This document shows positions 1 to 8,053 of a stretch of DNA of 36,706 bases, in pieces (position 1 is the stretch's first letter; each line of letters starts with the position of its first letter). The stretch is from contig NZ_FMYZ01000023.1 in NCBI RefSeq assembly GCF_900101625.1, positions 1 through 36,706 of the forward strand, given 5' to 3'. The position numbers were made by a program, and so were the translations under genes. Origin of the DNA: Cupriavidus sp. YR651. GTDB lineage: Bacteria > Pseudomonadota > Gammaproteobacteria > Burkholderiales > Burkholderiaceae. The notes below the pieces were generated by a model. The model saw only the letters and a program-made list of their open reading frames with translations. It was not told the DNA's origin and did no database searches.

Positions 1-550
1 CGCCCAGCGCCGGCGCGGCCCACGAGGTGGTCTTGAAGAAGGTGGTGGGGATGATGTTCTGGATCTGCGGGGTGCCCGGCAGCGAGTCCATCGTGAACGA
101 GAACGCGCCCAGCGCGATGGCGCCCGGCATCAGGCGCTTGGGGATGTTGCTCTGGCGATAGAGTTCGGCGGCAAACGGATAGACCGCGAACACCACCACG
201 AACAGGGACACGCCGCCGTAGGTGAGCAGCGCGCAGACCGCGACGATGACCGCATTGGCGCGCGAGCGGCCGATGTAGCGGATGGCGGCGGCGACGATCG
301 ACTCGGAAAAGCCCGAGAGCTCGATGACCTTGCCGAAGACGGCGCCGAGCAGGAACACGGGGAAATAGAGCTTCACGAAGCCGACCATCTTCTCCATGAA
401 GATGCCGGAGAACACCGGGGCGACGGCCGAGGGATCGGTGAGCAGCACGGCGCCGAGCGCGGCGATCGGCGCGAACAGGATCACGCTGAGTCCGCGATAG
501 GCGGCAAACATCAGGAACGCCAGCGCGGCGAGCACGACAACAAAAGACAT
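1..550 (-). CDS. GntP-family permease, N-terminal part (truncated by window edge)
   Basis: Inner-membrane secondary transporter of the GntP (gluconate/organic acid) family. The 183 visible codons start at an ATG preceded by AGGAGA and run off the left edge. They contain several hydrophobic segments, the early one beginning MSFVVVLAALAFLMF, and a family-typical stretch near the visible end reading FTMDSLPGTPQIQN. Family members usually have about 450 residues, so well over half is missing here. The substrate cannot be read from this part; gluconate, other sugar acids, hydroxy acids or citrate-like acids are all possible. It lies downstream of a tautomerase gene on the same strand, 227 bp away, with a LysR regulator beyond, which suggests uptake of a compound catabolised by that locus. 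Confidence 0.85.
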   Translation of the reverse strand, partial: MSFVVVLAALAFLMFAAYRGLSVILFAPIAALGAVLLTDPSAVAPVFSGIFMEKMVGFVKLYFPVFLLGAVFGKVIELSGFSESIVAAAIRYIGRSRANAVIVAVCALLTYGGVSLFVVVFAVYPFAAELYRQSNIPKRLMPGAIALGAFSFTMDSLPGTPQIQNIIPTTFFKTTSWAAPALG

Positions 551-777
551 GAGGTCTCCTATGACGCAAACGATCGGCGCGCCGCGCAGGGCGGCCGCCG
601 ATCTTGTAACCGCGCTGACGACGACGGGCGCGGCAAGGCGGATGAGCCGCCGACTTTGCCATAGGTTCCGGGCATCGCGCATTGGGGTAGCGCAAGGACG
701 CGACGCCTCGAATGCGTTCCTGCGCCTGCCCGGAAGACACGCGATGACATATCGCGATGACATTCCCGCAAAGACAT

Positions 778-1176
778 TCACCGATGCTGGTGACGAAACT
801 CCTGCGTCTGCCCGCCATAGCCATAGGCGGCCGCACGCGCATCGATGACGTAGATATATGACACGGTATTCACATCGCCGATGACCTCTGACAGCGCAGC
901 GAAGGCTTCCTTCAGAAACTGTGCCTTCTCCGCCTTGGTATTAGTCTCGTCGGTCACGCTGATATCAAGCTGGAACGCATTGCGCCCGGTGGTGTGCTCG
1001 GACAGCGGCTTGCCGGCGATGATCCATTGCTCGCGCGGCACATATTCCACGACGGTGGCGATCAAATTGGCGTCCTTGCCCAGGACGCGTTGCGTGAGTT
1101 CGGCCACGGTGGCGGCGGCGCGGCGGGTCAGTTCGGCATCGGGCCGACCGGAGATCTGCAGGGCGATGTGGGGCAT
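778..1176 (-). CDS. Tautomerase (4-oxalocrotonate tautomerase superfamily)
   Basis: Small cytoplasmic enzyme of the tautomerase superfamily, 132 residues. The start was set at 1176 because the product then begins Met-Pro-His-Ile; Pro is the catalytic N-terminal base after Met removal in this superfamily. The start is also preceded by AAGGAG at good spacing. A longer in-frame extension to 1284 would bury the proline and is rejected. At 132 residues it is about twice the length of a 4-oxalocrotonate tautomerase monomer, as in members with two fused beta-alpha-beta units or in MIF-like proteins. The substrate is unknown. It sits between a divergent LysR regulator and a GntP-type permease on the same strand, consistent with a small catabolic locus. 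Confidence 0.8.
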   Translation of the reverse strand: MPHIALQISGRPDAELTRRAAATVAELTQRVLGKDANLIATVVEYVPREQWIIAGKPLSEHTTGRNAFQLDISVTDETNTKAEKAQFLKEAFAALSEVIGDVNTVSYIYVIDARAAAYGYGGQTQEFRHQHR

Positions 1177-1352
1177 GACGGGCTCCTTGATGACTGGAAG
1201 TTGTGGAACATGTTTGTGCTGCGGTGATGTCATCGTAGTGCCCGGTCTTGCATCGGAAAAGCGGGAATTTGCGATACTATCCATCGGAAATACCGGATCA
1301 TCTGTATCACGGTGCCGGGCATCCTGTTGGAAGACCAGACGCGGAGCATGTC

Positions 1353-2246
1353 ATGCGTGGATTCGAGACCGATCAGCTGAAAACCTTTGTCACGGTGGCG
1401 GACAGTGGCAGTCTGTCCGCGGCGGCGCCTCGCCTGTTCCTGTCGCAGTCTTCCGTCAGCGAACAGTTGCGCAAGCTGGAGGAGCGCGCCGGTGTGCCAT
1501 TGCTCACGCGTGGCAAGAAGGGCGCCGCCGTGACGCCTGCCGGGGCGCGGTTGCTGGAATACGCGCGGCGCATCCTGACGCTCAATGAACTGGCGATGCA
1601 GGAGCTGCGCGGGCGGTCGCTGAATGGCGAGCTGCGGCTGGCCGTGACCGACTACTTTCGCCCGGGAGAGATCGCCGGCATGTTGCGCCGGCTGCGCGAC
1701 CGCTATCCGTACCTGAAGCTGCACGTCACGGTCATGAAGAGCGCCGCCATCGAGGCGTCTGCGGAACTCGACGCCTTTGATATCGGCGTCAGCATGCGGC
1801 TGCTGGGTGTACGCGCAGGCGACAAGGCCGGTCGATCGGAAAGGACGGCCGGGACGGTGCTGCGGCGGGAGGAACTGGCGTGGGTGGCCGCGCCGGAGAT
1901 GGCCGATGCACCAGCGTCTGCGCTGCCATTGGTGCTCTTGCCCGATACCTGCTCCATGCATCAGTTCGTGGTGCAACTGTTGATGCGCAGGAAGCGCGAA
2001 TTCGAGATTGCGCATTCGGCATCGGGCGTGGCTGGCTTGCATCTGGCGCTGGCGGCGGGGCTGGGAATTTCGTGCCTCAATGCGTCGGCGGTCGGGCCGG
2101 GGGTGGCCCCGCTGGATGCCGCGGCGATTACGCGCTGGCGTCTGCCCGCGCTGCCGACGGCCGAGTTTTACCTGCTGCCCGCGCGCCCCGGCGAATCCGA
2201 ATTCCTCGAGCAGGCGCGGCAGGCCCTGGCCGAGCAGTTTGGCTAA
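1353..2246 (+). CDS. LysR-family transcriptional regulator
   Basis: DNA-binding regulator of 297 residues, the usual LysR length. The N-terminus (about residues 5-65) is a canonical winged helix-turn-helix: DQLKTFVTVADSGSLSAAA is followed by SQSSVSEQLRKLEE and then the LLTRGKKG wing. The rest is a periplasmic-binding-protein-like effector domain. I chose the ATG at 1353 because the helix-turn-helix begins only a few residues later; an upstream in-frame start at 1248 adds residues unlike the family. It is divergent from the tautomerase gene (176 bp between starts), the classic arrangement in which a LysR protein controls its neighbour. The inducer is unknown. Confidence 0.9.
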   Translation: MRGFETDQLKTFVTVADSGSLSAAAPRLFLSQSSVSEQLRKLEERAGVPLLTRGKKGAAVTPAGARLLEYARRILTLNELAMQELRGRSLNGELRLAVTDYFRPGEIAGMLRRLRDRYPYLKLHVTVMKSAAIEASAELDAFDIGVSMRLLGVRAGDKAGRSERTAGTVLRREELAWVAAPEMADAPASALPLVLLPDTCSMHQFVVQLLMRRKREFEIAHSASGVAGLHLALAAGLGISCLNASAVGPGVAPLDAAAITRWRLPALPTAEFYLLPARPGESEFLEQARQALAEQFG

Positions 2247-2373
2247 ACCCTGACTCTGAAAAACTCCGAGTAATCGGGTGACGATTTTTGCGGCTTATTT
2301 ACCACTTTCAGCCAATATCCCTCGGCTGGGACGAGGATAAAGACGTGATGATTTGACCGCTCATGGCCCAGTA

Positions 2374-2406
2374 AATGATAATGCGTCGCGTTTGCACAAG
2401 ATCATT
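2374..2406 (+). promoter_or_regulatory. Possible Fur-type operator ahead of receptor gene
   Basis: An AT-rich dyad, AATGAT (2374-2379, within AATGATAAT) and ATCATT (2401-2406), lies just before the start of a siderophore receptor gene at 2427. The half-sites resemble Fur hexamers, but the 21-base spacing is not that of a standard 19-bp Fur box. Iron control of the gene is expected from the family; the exact site is a weak inference. Confidence 0.3.
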
Positions 2407-2426
2407 ACAACGCATTACAGGGAAAA

Positions 2427-4532
2427 ATGAGCCAAAAGCCACACGCTGTGCGGACTGCCGTCATGGCATTGTTCGCCGCCCAAGCCTTGCCTGCCGGCAT
2501 CGCCTACGCCCAGACCACGCCGCAGGATCTCCCGGCGGTAACCGTCAAGGCGGATATCAGTCGCGAACTCGGCGACGGTTACAACCCGCCCAACGCGGTC
2601 AGTGCGACCAAGACTGAAGCGCCGCTGCGCGATATTCCGCAGACCGTCAACGTGGTGACCAACGAGGTCATGCGTGACCAGCATGCCAATTCATTGCAGG
2701 ACGCGCTGAAGAACGTGCCGGGCGTCTCCTTTTCCACCGGCGACGGGCAGCGAGACCAGGTGTCGATCCGAGGTTTCACGGCGATCGCCGACCAGTTTGT
2801 CGATGGTATTCGCGATGACGCGCTGTATTTCCGCGACCTGTCCAACGTGGATCGCGTGGAGGTCATCAAGGGTCCGGCCGCCGTACTGTATGGCCGTGGC
2901 TCCTCGGGCGGCCTGATCAACCGGGTGACCAGGAAGCCGGGCATCGACGTGGCCGATTTCAGCTTCAGCTACGGGTCCTGGGCGGACAAGCGCGCGGAGG
3001 TCGACGTGGGCAAGGTTCTTGGCAACGGTGCCGCCGCCTTCCGCGTGACCGGTGCCCTGGAGGATGCCGACAGCTACCGTTCCCAGCAATTCCTGCGCCG
3101 CTCGACCATCGCGCCGTCGGCGGAATTCCGTCTGGCCCCGCAGACCACGGTGCTGCTGCAGATGGACTACCTGGAAGACAAGCGTGTCACCGACTTCGGC
3201 ATCCCGGCCTACAAGGGCCGCCCGGTCAACGTGCCCGCTTCCACGTACTACGGCGCGGCCAATGCGCGTGATGTCGATACCTCGGAGTCGCGCGTGTATT
3301 CCGGCACGGCGACGGTCAACCATCGCTTCAACGAGAACTGGTCGATCCGCAACGCCACGCGGTACTACCACTATTCGCTGAACCGCAACAACACACTGAC
3401 GGGTTCGGTCAACGAGGCCGCGCAGACGGCGTCGTTCAACCGGTCCAACGTGTATCGGGAGGAACACGGCTGGTTCAACCAGACTGACCTGACCCAGAAG
3501 GCCACGTTGTTCGGCATGCAGCACGAACTGCTCTACGGCGTGGAAGTCGGCCAGCAGAACAAGGACCTGGTCAATTACTCGCGCAACAACGTCGCCACCG
3601 TCAATCTGTTCAACCCGGTGCTGCCCGTGCTGCCGCTGCTGGTCGGCGGCGCGCCGGCGGCCAACAACCTCGGCATCTTCAAGACGCTGGGCCTGTACAC
3701 GCAGGACATGATGACGCTGACCGAGCACTGGAAGGCGCTGGTCGGCGTGCGGTACGACCGCTTCGAGCAGGAGACGATCGAGCGCCGGCCGGGGCAGCAG
3801 AATCTGTCGCGTACCGATAACACCTGGAGCCCGCGCGCGGGGCTGGTGTGGCAGCCGTCGAAGGCGCAGTCCTACTACGTGTCCTGGAGCCGCTCGTACC
3901 AGCCGTCCGGCGAGAACTTCTCGCTGGCCGCGAACAATGCGGAGCTGGAGCCCGAAACCACCAACAACGCCGAGGTGGGCGCCAAGTATGATTTCCTGGA
4001 TGGCAAGGCCAGCACCACGGTGTCGGTATTCCGTCTGGAGCGCACCAATATCAAGGTGGCGAATGCCACTGGCACGGCGCTGATCCCGATTGGCGAGCAG
4101 CGCACCGATGGCGTGGAACTGACCGCCGCAGCCGAACTGGGTCAGGGCTGGAAGGTGCTGGCCGGCTATGCGTACCTCGATGCCGAAGTCACCAAGTCCT
4201 CCGCGGCCTTCCAGGGCAAGCGCGCGACGCTCACGCCGCGCCATGCCGGCAATGTGTGGCTGACCAAGTCGCTGGGCCACGGATTTGGCGTCGGCGGTGG
4301 CCTGAACCTGGTGGGCGCGCGGATGGCCGACCCGGCCAACACCGTGACGCTGCCGGGCTATGTGACGGCGGACATGATGGCCTGGTATCGTCGCGGACCG
4401 TTCGAGGCCCAGTTGAACTTCTACAACATCTTCAACCAAGGCTATATCGTGTCCGCGCACGGCTCCAACGCCAACCTGAACATGCCGGGTGCGCCGCGCA
4501 GCATGGTGGCCACGCTGCGGTATCGGATGTAA
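2427..4532 (+). CDS. TonB-dependent siderophore receptor
   Basis: Outer-membrane receptor that imports ferric siderophores using TonB energy; 701 residues. A signal peptide spans about residues 1-28 (hydrophobic core AVMALFAAQALPAG, cleavage after AYA). A TonB-box-like LPAVTVKA follows. The plug domain (about residues 60-170) includes the SIRGF motif, FVDGIRDD and the conserved VEVIKGPAAVLYGRGSSGG. The remainder is a 22-strand-type barrel ending in a YRM terminus. It resembles the catecholate/hydroxamate siderophore receptor group (Fiu/FhuE-like), but the ligand cannot be read from sequence. It converges with the piuC gene, separated by a shared terminator. The ATG at 2427 is preceded by an A/G-rich GGGAAAA. 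Confidence 0.93.
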   Translation: MSQKPHAVRTAVMALFAAQALPAGIAYAQTTPQDLPAVTVKADISRELGDGYNPPNAVSATKTEAPLRDIPQTVNVVTNEVMRDQHANSLQDALKNVPGVSFSTGDGQRDQVSIRGFTAIADQFVDGIRDDALYFRDLSNVDRVEVIKGPAAVLYGRGSSGGLINRVTRKPGIDVADFSFSYGSWADKRAEVDVGKVLGNGAAAFRVTGALEDADSYRSQQFLRRSTIAPSAEFRLAPQTTVLLQMDYLEDKRVTDFGIPAYKGRPVNVPASTYYGAANARDVDTSESRVYSGTATVNHRFNENWSIRNATRYYHYSLNRNNTLTGSVNEAAQTASFNRSNVYREEHGWFNQTDLTQKATLFGMQHELLYGVEVGQQNKDLVNYSRNNVATVNLFNPVLPVLPLLVGGAPAANNLGIFKTLGLYTQDMMTLTEHWKALVGVRYDRFEQETIERRPGQQNLSRTDNTWSPRAGLVWQPSKAQSYYVSWSRSYQPSGENFSLAANNAELEPETTNNAEVGAKYDFLDGKASTTVSVFRLERTNIKVANATGTALIPIGEQRTDGVELTAAAELGQGWKVLAGYAYLDAEVTKSSAAFQGKRATLTPRHAGNVWLTKSLGHGFGVGGGLNLVGARMADPANTVTLPGYVTADMMAWYRRGPFEAQLNFYNIFNQGYIVSAHGSNANLNMPGAPRSMVATLRYRM

Positions 4533-4617
4533 CGGCGGAAGGGAAGGGCGCCATCCCCTGCGCAAGCACTATCCGGGGTGGCACCGCCGGCGTCACGACA
4601 CTCCGGACGCAAATGAC

Positions 4618-4658
4618 AAAACGGCCGGCGGAGCGATCCGTCGGCCGTTTCCGTTTTG
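4618..4658. terminator. Bidirectional intrinsic terminator between receptor and piuC
   Basis: Arms 4621-4632 (ACGGCCGGCGGA) and 4637-4648 (TCCGTCGGCCGT) form a 12-bp stem with one G-U pair and a GCGA loop. A T-rich tract follows on the plus side and an A-rich tract precedes it. It sits between two convergent genes and can serve both. Confidence 0.85.
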
Positions 4659-4681
4659 CGGGGCGAGCAGGCTTGCAGGCC

Positions 4682-5368
4682 TCAGGTCTCGCTCCACTGC
4701 CGCAGCAGGTTGTGATAGCAACCCACCAGGCTGCGGCGCGCCCGATCGTCCGCATTGGTCTGGTTCAGCGTCTGGATGGCGTTGTCCATGTCGAACAACA
4801 ACGCGCGCTGGCCGTCATCCCGAATCAGGCTCTGGATCCAGAAGAAGCTGGCCAGCCGGGTCCCGCGCGTGATGGGCGTGACCTGATGCAGGCTCGTGGC
4901 GGGGTAGATCACCATGTCGCCAGCCGCCAGCTTGACCGAATGCATGCCGTAGGTGTCTTCCACCTGCAGTTCGCCACCGTCATAGCTGGCCGGGTCGGAC
5001 AGGAAGAGCGTCGCGGAAATGTCCGTGCGCAGCTTGCGGCCGTTGTGGGGATGGATGCGTACGCTGCCGTCCACATGGGCACCGAAGGTCATGCCTTCGC
5101 CGTAGCGGTTGAACATCGGCGGGTAGACGATGTTGGGCAGCGCGGCGCTAATAAATAGCGGGTTGCGTTCGAGCGCGGCCAGGATCAGGTGCTGGCATTG
5201 CACCGCCACGTCGGAGTGCTCGTCGATCTGCTGGTTGAACTTGACCGGCGCGCCGGAGTAGCCGGCCGTGACGCGGCCGTCCACCCAGGCGTCGCCAGCG
5301 TGCTCCAGCTGCTGAACCAATGCGGCCAGCTGTTCGGCGTTGAGAACCTTCGGAATACAGACAAGCAT
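4682..5368 (-). CDS. piuC: PKHD-type Fe(II)/2-oxoglutarate hydroxylase (PiuC/YbiX family)
   Basis: Cytoplasmic non-haem iron, 2-oxoglutarate-dependent oxygenase, 228 residues, close to the 225-230 of the PiuC/YbiX family. The double-stranded beta-helix metal ligands are visible: His98 and Asp100 in FGAHVDGS, and His161 in TSLHQVTP. A conserved Arg further on (Arg168 or Arg171) would bind 2-oxoglutarate. The start MLVCIPKVLN is typical for the family. It lies 48 bp downstream of a siderophore receptor on the same strand, as piuC follows piuA and ybiX accompanies fiu in other bacteria. Its physiological substrate is not established; a role in iron or siderophore handling is inferred from context. 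Confidence 0.9.
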   Translation of the reverse strand: MLVCIPKVLNAEQLAALVQQLEHAGDAWVDGRVTAGYSGAPVKFNQQIDEHSDVAVQCQHLILAALERNPLFISAALPNIVYPPMFNRYGEGMTFGAHVDGSVRIHPHNGRKLRTDISATLFLSDPASYDGGELQVEDTYGMHSVKLAAGDMVIYPATSLHQVTPITRGTRLASFFWIQSLIRDDGQRALLFDMDNAIQTLNQTNADDRARRSLVGCYHNLLRQWSET

Positions 5369-5416
5369 GGAGTTATCCTGAACGGGACCGCCGGCCAGCG
5401 GCGGCCCCGCCGGCGC

Positions 5417-7690
5417 TTACATGCGGTAGGTGACGGACAGCATGGCCGTGCGGCCCGTGCCCGGGACCGAACGACCGCCATCCGACTGGATCAGCGCATC
5501 GTAATACTTCTTGTCGAAGATGTTGAACAGGTTCAGGCGTACATCGTACTTCGGCTGATGGTAGGCGATCATGCCATCCCAGCGGACGAAGCCGCCCACC
5601 TGCACCGTATTCGTGTTGTTGGCGAAGCGCTCCGACATATAGAAGGCGCCGCCGCCGACTTCCCAGCTCGGCAGGATCGAGTAGCTGGTCCATGCGGTGG
5701 CCGTGTGCTTGGGCGTGTTGGTGGGTACCTTGCCCTGCGTGCCGGCAGCGATGCCGTTCTTGATCTCGGCGTCCAGGTACGTGTAGCCGGCGAATACCTG
5801 CCACTTGGACGTGATCCGGCCGGTGACACCGGCGCGGAAGCCGTCGACCTGGATCTTGCCGGTCAGTGCGTAGGTGGTGGCATCGATCTGGCTGCGGGCG
5901 TTGTCCTTGGTGATGCGGAAGAGTGCCGACGTCACCGACAGGTTTCCGTCCATCAGGTCCCACTTGGCGCCCGCTTCATACGCCTTGTTCTTTTCCGGAT
6001 CCAGCGAGGTCTGCCCCACCGTGCCGACCAGTTGCTCCAGCGACGGGTTGAACGACGTGCCATACGACACGTAGTAGGACTGCTGCTCCGTCGGCTGCCA
6101 GATGCCACCCAGGCGCACGCTGGTGTAGTTGACGGTCTGGTCGGCATTCGCCAGCGCCGTGTTGCCACGGGTATTCGTCGAATTCACCGAGTTGGTGATG
6201 CTGGCGATGTAGCGGTCATAGCGCACGCCGGCCACCGCCTTCCATTGCTTGGTGAACTCGATCGAATCGTTGGCGTAGACGGCGATCGTGTTGGCCGAAC
6301 CGCCCTGCAGGTTGCCCACGCTCGTCGGCACGTTGGCGGGCGAGTCGCGATACACCGGATCGACGACCGGCGTGCAGGCGACGTAGCCCGAGGTGCCGGC
6401 GGCGGCCGTAGCCGTCGCGGGCGGGTTCAGGGGCGTGTTGCCGCAACTGCCGTTCCGGTAGTAGTTCTGGTTGTTGTAGCCATCGTGGCCGAGCTCGACG
6501 CCTGTCAGCAGCGTGTGCTTGACCGGTCCCGTATCGAACTTCGCCGTCAGCTCGGTCTGGTTGAAGATCGAGTAGTCGCGGATGTTGCGATCGTGGCTCT
6601 GCTGGCGCACAAAGAGCTGCGACAGCGGCAGGTTGGTCGTCGTCAGCGGCGTGAAGGCCCCTGCGGCGTTGACCGACCCCACGGCGTTCGGCGCAGTCTC
6701 CCGGGCATTCGTTTCCACATAGTTGAATGCGGTCTGGTTGCGCAGACGCAGGTTGGGCGAGAACTTGTGGTCGACGCCGGCCGACAGCGAAGCGATGTTC
6801 TGGCGCGTGCGGTCATTGTTGAAACCGTAGAACGTGTTGCGGTCGACATTGACCGGGTGGCCGTTGATGGCCGGCAGGCCGTAATCGGGCGAGTCTTCGT
6901 TGTGCTGGAGCAACGCGGACAACGTGATCTCGGTGGAGGTGCCGATGCCATAGCGCCACGACGGCGCGATGCCGAAGTCCTGCACCTGCATCTCGTCGCG
7001 CGTGCTCGGCTTGCCGTCTTGCGCCATGGCGGAAATGCGGAACGCCGAGGTGTCGCCGGTGGGCGTGTTGACGTCGGCGGTCGCGCGCACGAGGCCGTTG
7101 GTCGTCACGGAACCGGTGACTTCCGTGGCGGCCTTGAGCGACGGCTTCTTGCTGACCTGGTTGATCACGCCGCCGGTGGAGCCGCGGCCGAACAGCATCG
7201 ACGACGGGCCCATCAGCACTTCCACCTGGTCCAGCGCAAAGGTGTCGCGGTAGTACTGGCCGCGGTCGCGGAAGCCGTCGAGGTAGATGTCGGTGCGCGC
7301 GGAGAAACCGTTCAAGTTGATGTTGTTGCCGATCTGCCCGCCTTCGGCGCCGCCGATCGTGATGCCGGGTACGTTGCGCAATGCATCGGCGAGCGAACTC
7401 ACGCCCTGTGACGTCATCAAAGCCTTGTTCACGATGGTCACGGACTGCGGCACGTCGCGCAGGTCGGCCGGCAGCTTGGACAACTGACTGCCACTCGAGT
7501 TGAAGTCCTCGCGTGATGCCGAGCCCTGGACCGTGATCTCGCGCAGCGTGGGCGGAGCGGCCTCCGCAGACGTGGCAACAGGCGTGGCAGGCGGCGTCGC
7601 GGACTGCGGAGCAGGTGCCTGCTGGGAGAAGGCTGCGGGGGCTGCAAACAGTGCCACCAGCGCGGTGGCCACGGGGGTGCGGCGAATCAT
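5417..7690 (-). CDS. TonB-dependent siderophore receptor (Fiu/PiuA-like)
   Basis: Outer-membrane ferric-siderophore receptor of 757 residues. The start at 7690 was chosen because it gives a proper signal peptide (MIRRTPVATALVALFAAPAA, cleavage near FSQ). The in-frame extension to 7885 would add an arginine-rich leader and is rejected. A Pro/Ala-rich linker follows, then a TonB-box-like REITVQG. The plug contains YLDGFRDRGQYYRD and the conserved VEVLMGPSSMLFGRGSTGG, and a beta-barrel runs to a C-terminal TYRM. Two cysteines in the middle of the barrel (in NGSCGN and VACTP) probably bridge an extracellular loop. It is the first gene of an operon with piuC and has a good Fur box upstream, so it should be induced under iron limitation. 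Confidence 0.93.
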   Translation of the reverse strand: MIRRTPVATALVALFAAPAAFSQQAPAPQSATPPATPVATSAEAAPPTLREITVQGSASREDFNSSGSQLSKLPADLRDVPQSVTIVNKALMTSQGVSSLADALRNVPGITIGGAEGGQIGNNINLNGFSARTDIYLDGFRDRGQYYRDTFALDQVEVLMGPSSMLFGRGSTGGVINQVSKKPSLKAATEVTGSVTTNGLVRATADVNTPTGDTSAFRISAMAQDGKPSTRDEMQVQDFGIAPSWRYGIGTSTEITLSALLQHNEDSPDYGLPAINGHPVNVDRNTFYGFNNDRTRQNIASLSAGVDHKFSPNLRLRNQTAFNYVETNARETAPNAVGSVNAAGAFTPLTTTNLPLSQLFVRQQSHDRNIRDYSIFNQTELTAKFDTGPVKHTLLTGVELGHDGYNNQNYYRNGSCGNTPLNPPATATAAAGTSGYVACTPVVDPVYRDSPANVPTSVGNLQGGSANTIAVYANDSIEFTKQWKAVAGVRYDRYIASITNSVNSTNTRGNTALANADQTVNYTSVRLGGIWQPTEQQSYYVSYGTSFNPSLEQLVGTVGQTSLDPEKNKAYEAGAKWDLMDGNLSVTSALFRITKDNARSQIDATTYALTGKIQVDGFRAGVTGRITSKWQVFAGYTYLDAEIKNGIAAGTQGKVPTNTPKHTATAWTSYSILPSWEVGGGAFYMSERFANNTNTVQVGGFVRWDGMIAYHQPKYDVRLNLFNIFDKKYYDALIQSDGGRSVPGTGRTAMLSVTYRM

Positions 7691-7810
7691 TGTCAGGTCC
7701 AGTTCGCCCCTCGTGAGACGGGCCCGATCCGTCCTCTGCCGCCGGACGCGAAGCGATGCGCGGTCCGACGTGTGTGAGGGGCATGCATATGGCGGGCGTG
7801 CCGGAATATA

Positions 7811-7829
7811 AATGCGAACGATTCGTGTT
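7811..7829 (-). promoter_or_regulatory. Fur box of the receptor-piuC operon
   Basis: The 19-bp sequence AATGCGAACGATTCGTGTT is an imperfect dyad (AAnnCGAA-CGA-TTCGnnTT). It matches the form of betaproteobacterial Fur boxes in size, symmetry and position, about 120 bp upstream of the chosen receptor start. An overlapping second AT-rich half-site (TTGCAATTCG) follows directly, suggesting extended Fur binding. Confidence 0.65.
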
Positions 7830-7966
7830 GCAATTCGCGTTGCGCGCCCAACACAGACAGCATATGACCGCATTGAATGTTTCAATGCTCACACATGTGA
7901 AGTAATAAACAGCCTATTAAGGCGCTTTGCATCTGAGTGCTGACCACATTGATACCAAATCGGCAC

Positions 7967-7991
7967 AAAAAAGGCCTGCACGTCGCGGGCC
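7967..7991 (-). terminator. Intrinsic terminator after the Bug pseudogene
   Basis: Read on the minus strand, arms 7985-7991 and 7973-7979 (GGCCCGC and GCAGGCC, one mismatch) form a short hairpin followed by six T. It lies about 60 bp past the ancestral stop of the decayed Bug gene and upstream of the receptor promoter. Confidence 0.65.
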
Positions 7992-8053
7992 GCCTTCCAT
8001 ACATTTGGTCACCCGGCAGGGTGGCCTCATCCAAAATTCATCCTTTTTTATCC

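Noticed and set aside
2691..4565. 624-codon antisense frame in the first receptor gene
   Set aside because: Arg/Gly/His-rich shadow product with no family features.
5189..7411. 740-codon plus-strand open frame opposite the receptor and piuC genes
   Set aside because: Shadow of the receptor coding strand; no domain, signal peptide or ribosome binding site.
4682..7690. A possible new siderophore biosynthesis system around piuC
   Set aside because: Only uptake genes and one hydroxylase are present; there are no NRPS, NIS or catecholate synthesis genes in the window.
7889..7900. TCACA-CA-TGTGA dyad near the receptor promoter as a CRP site
   Set aside because: Half-sites are in the reversed order and the spacing is wrong for CRP. 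A neighbouring CATTGAA/TTCAATG dyad (7871-7887) is also unassigned.
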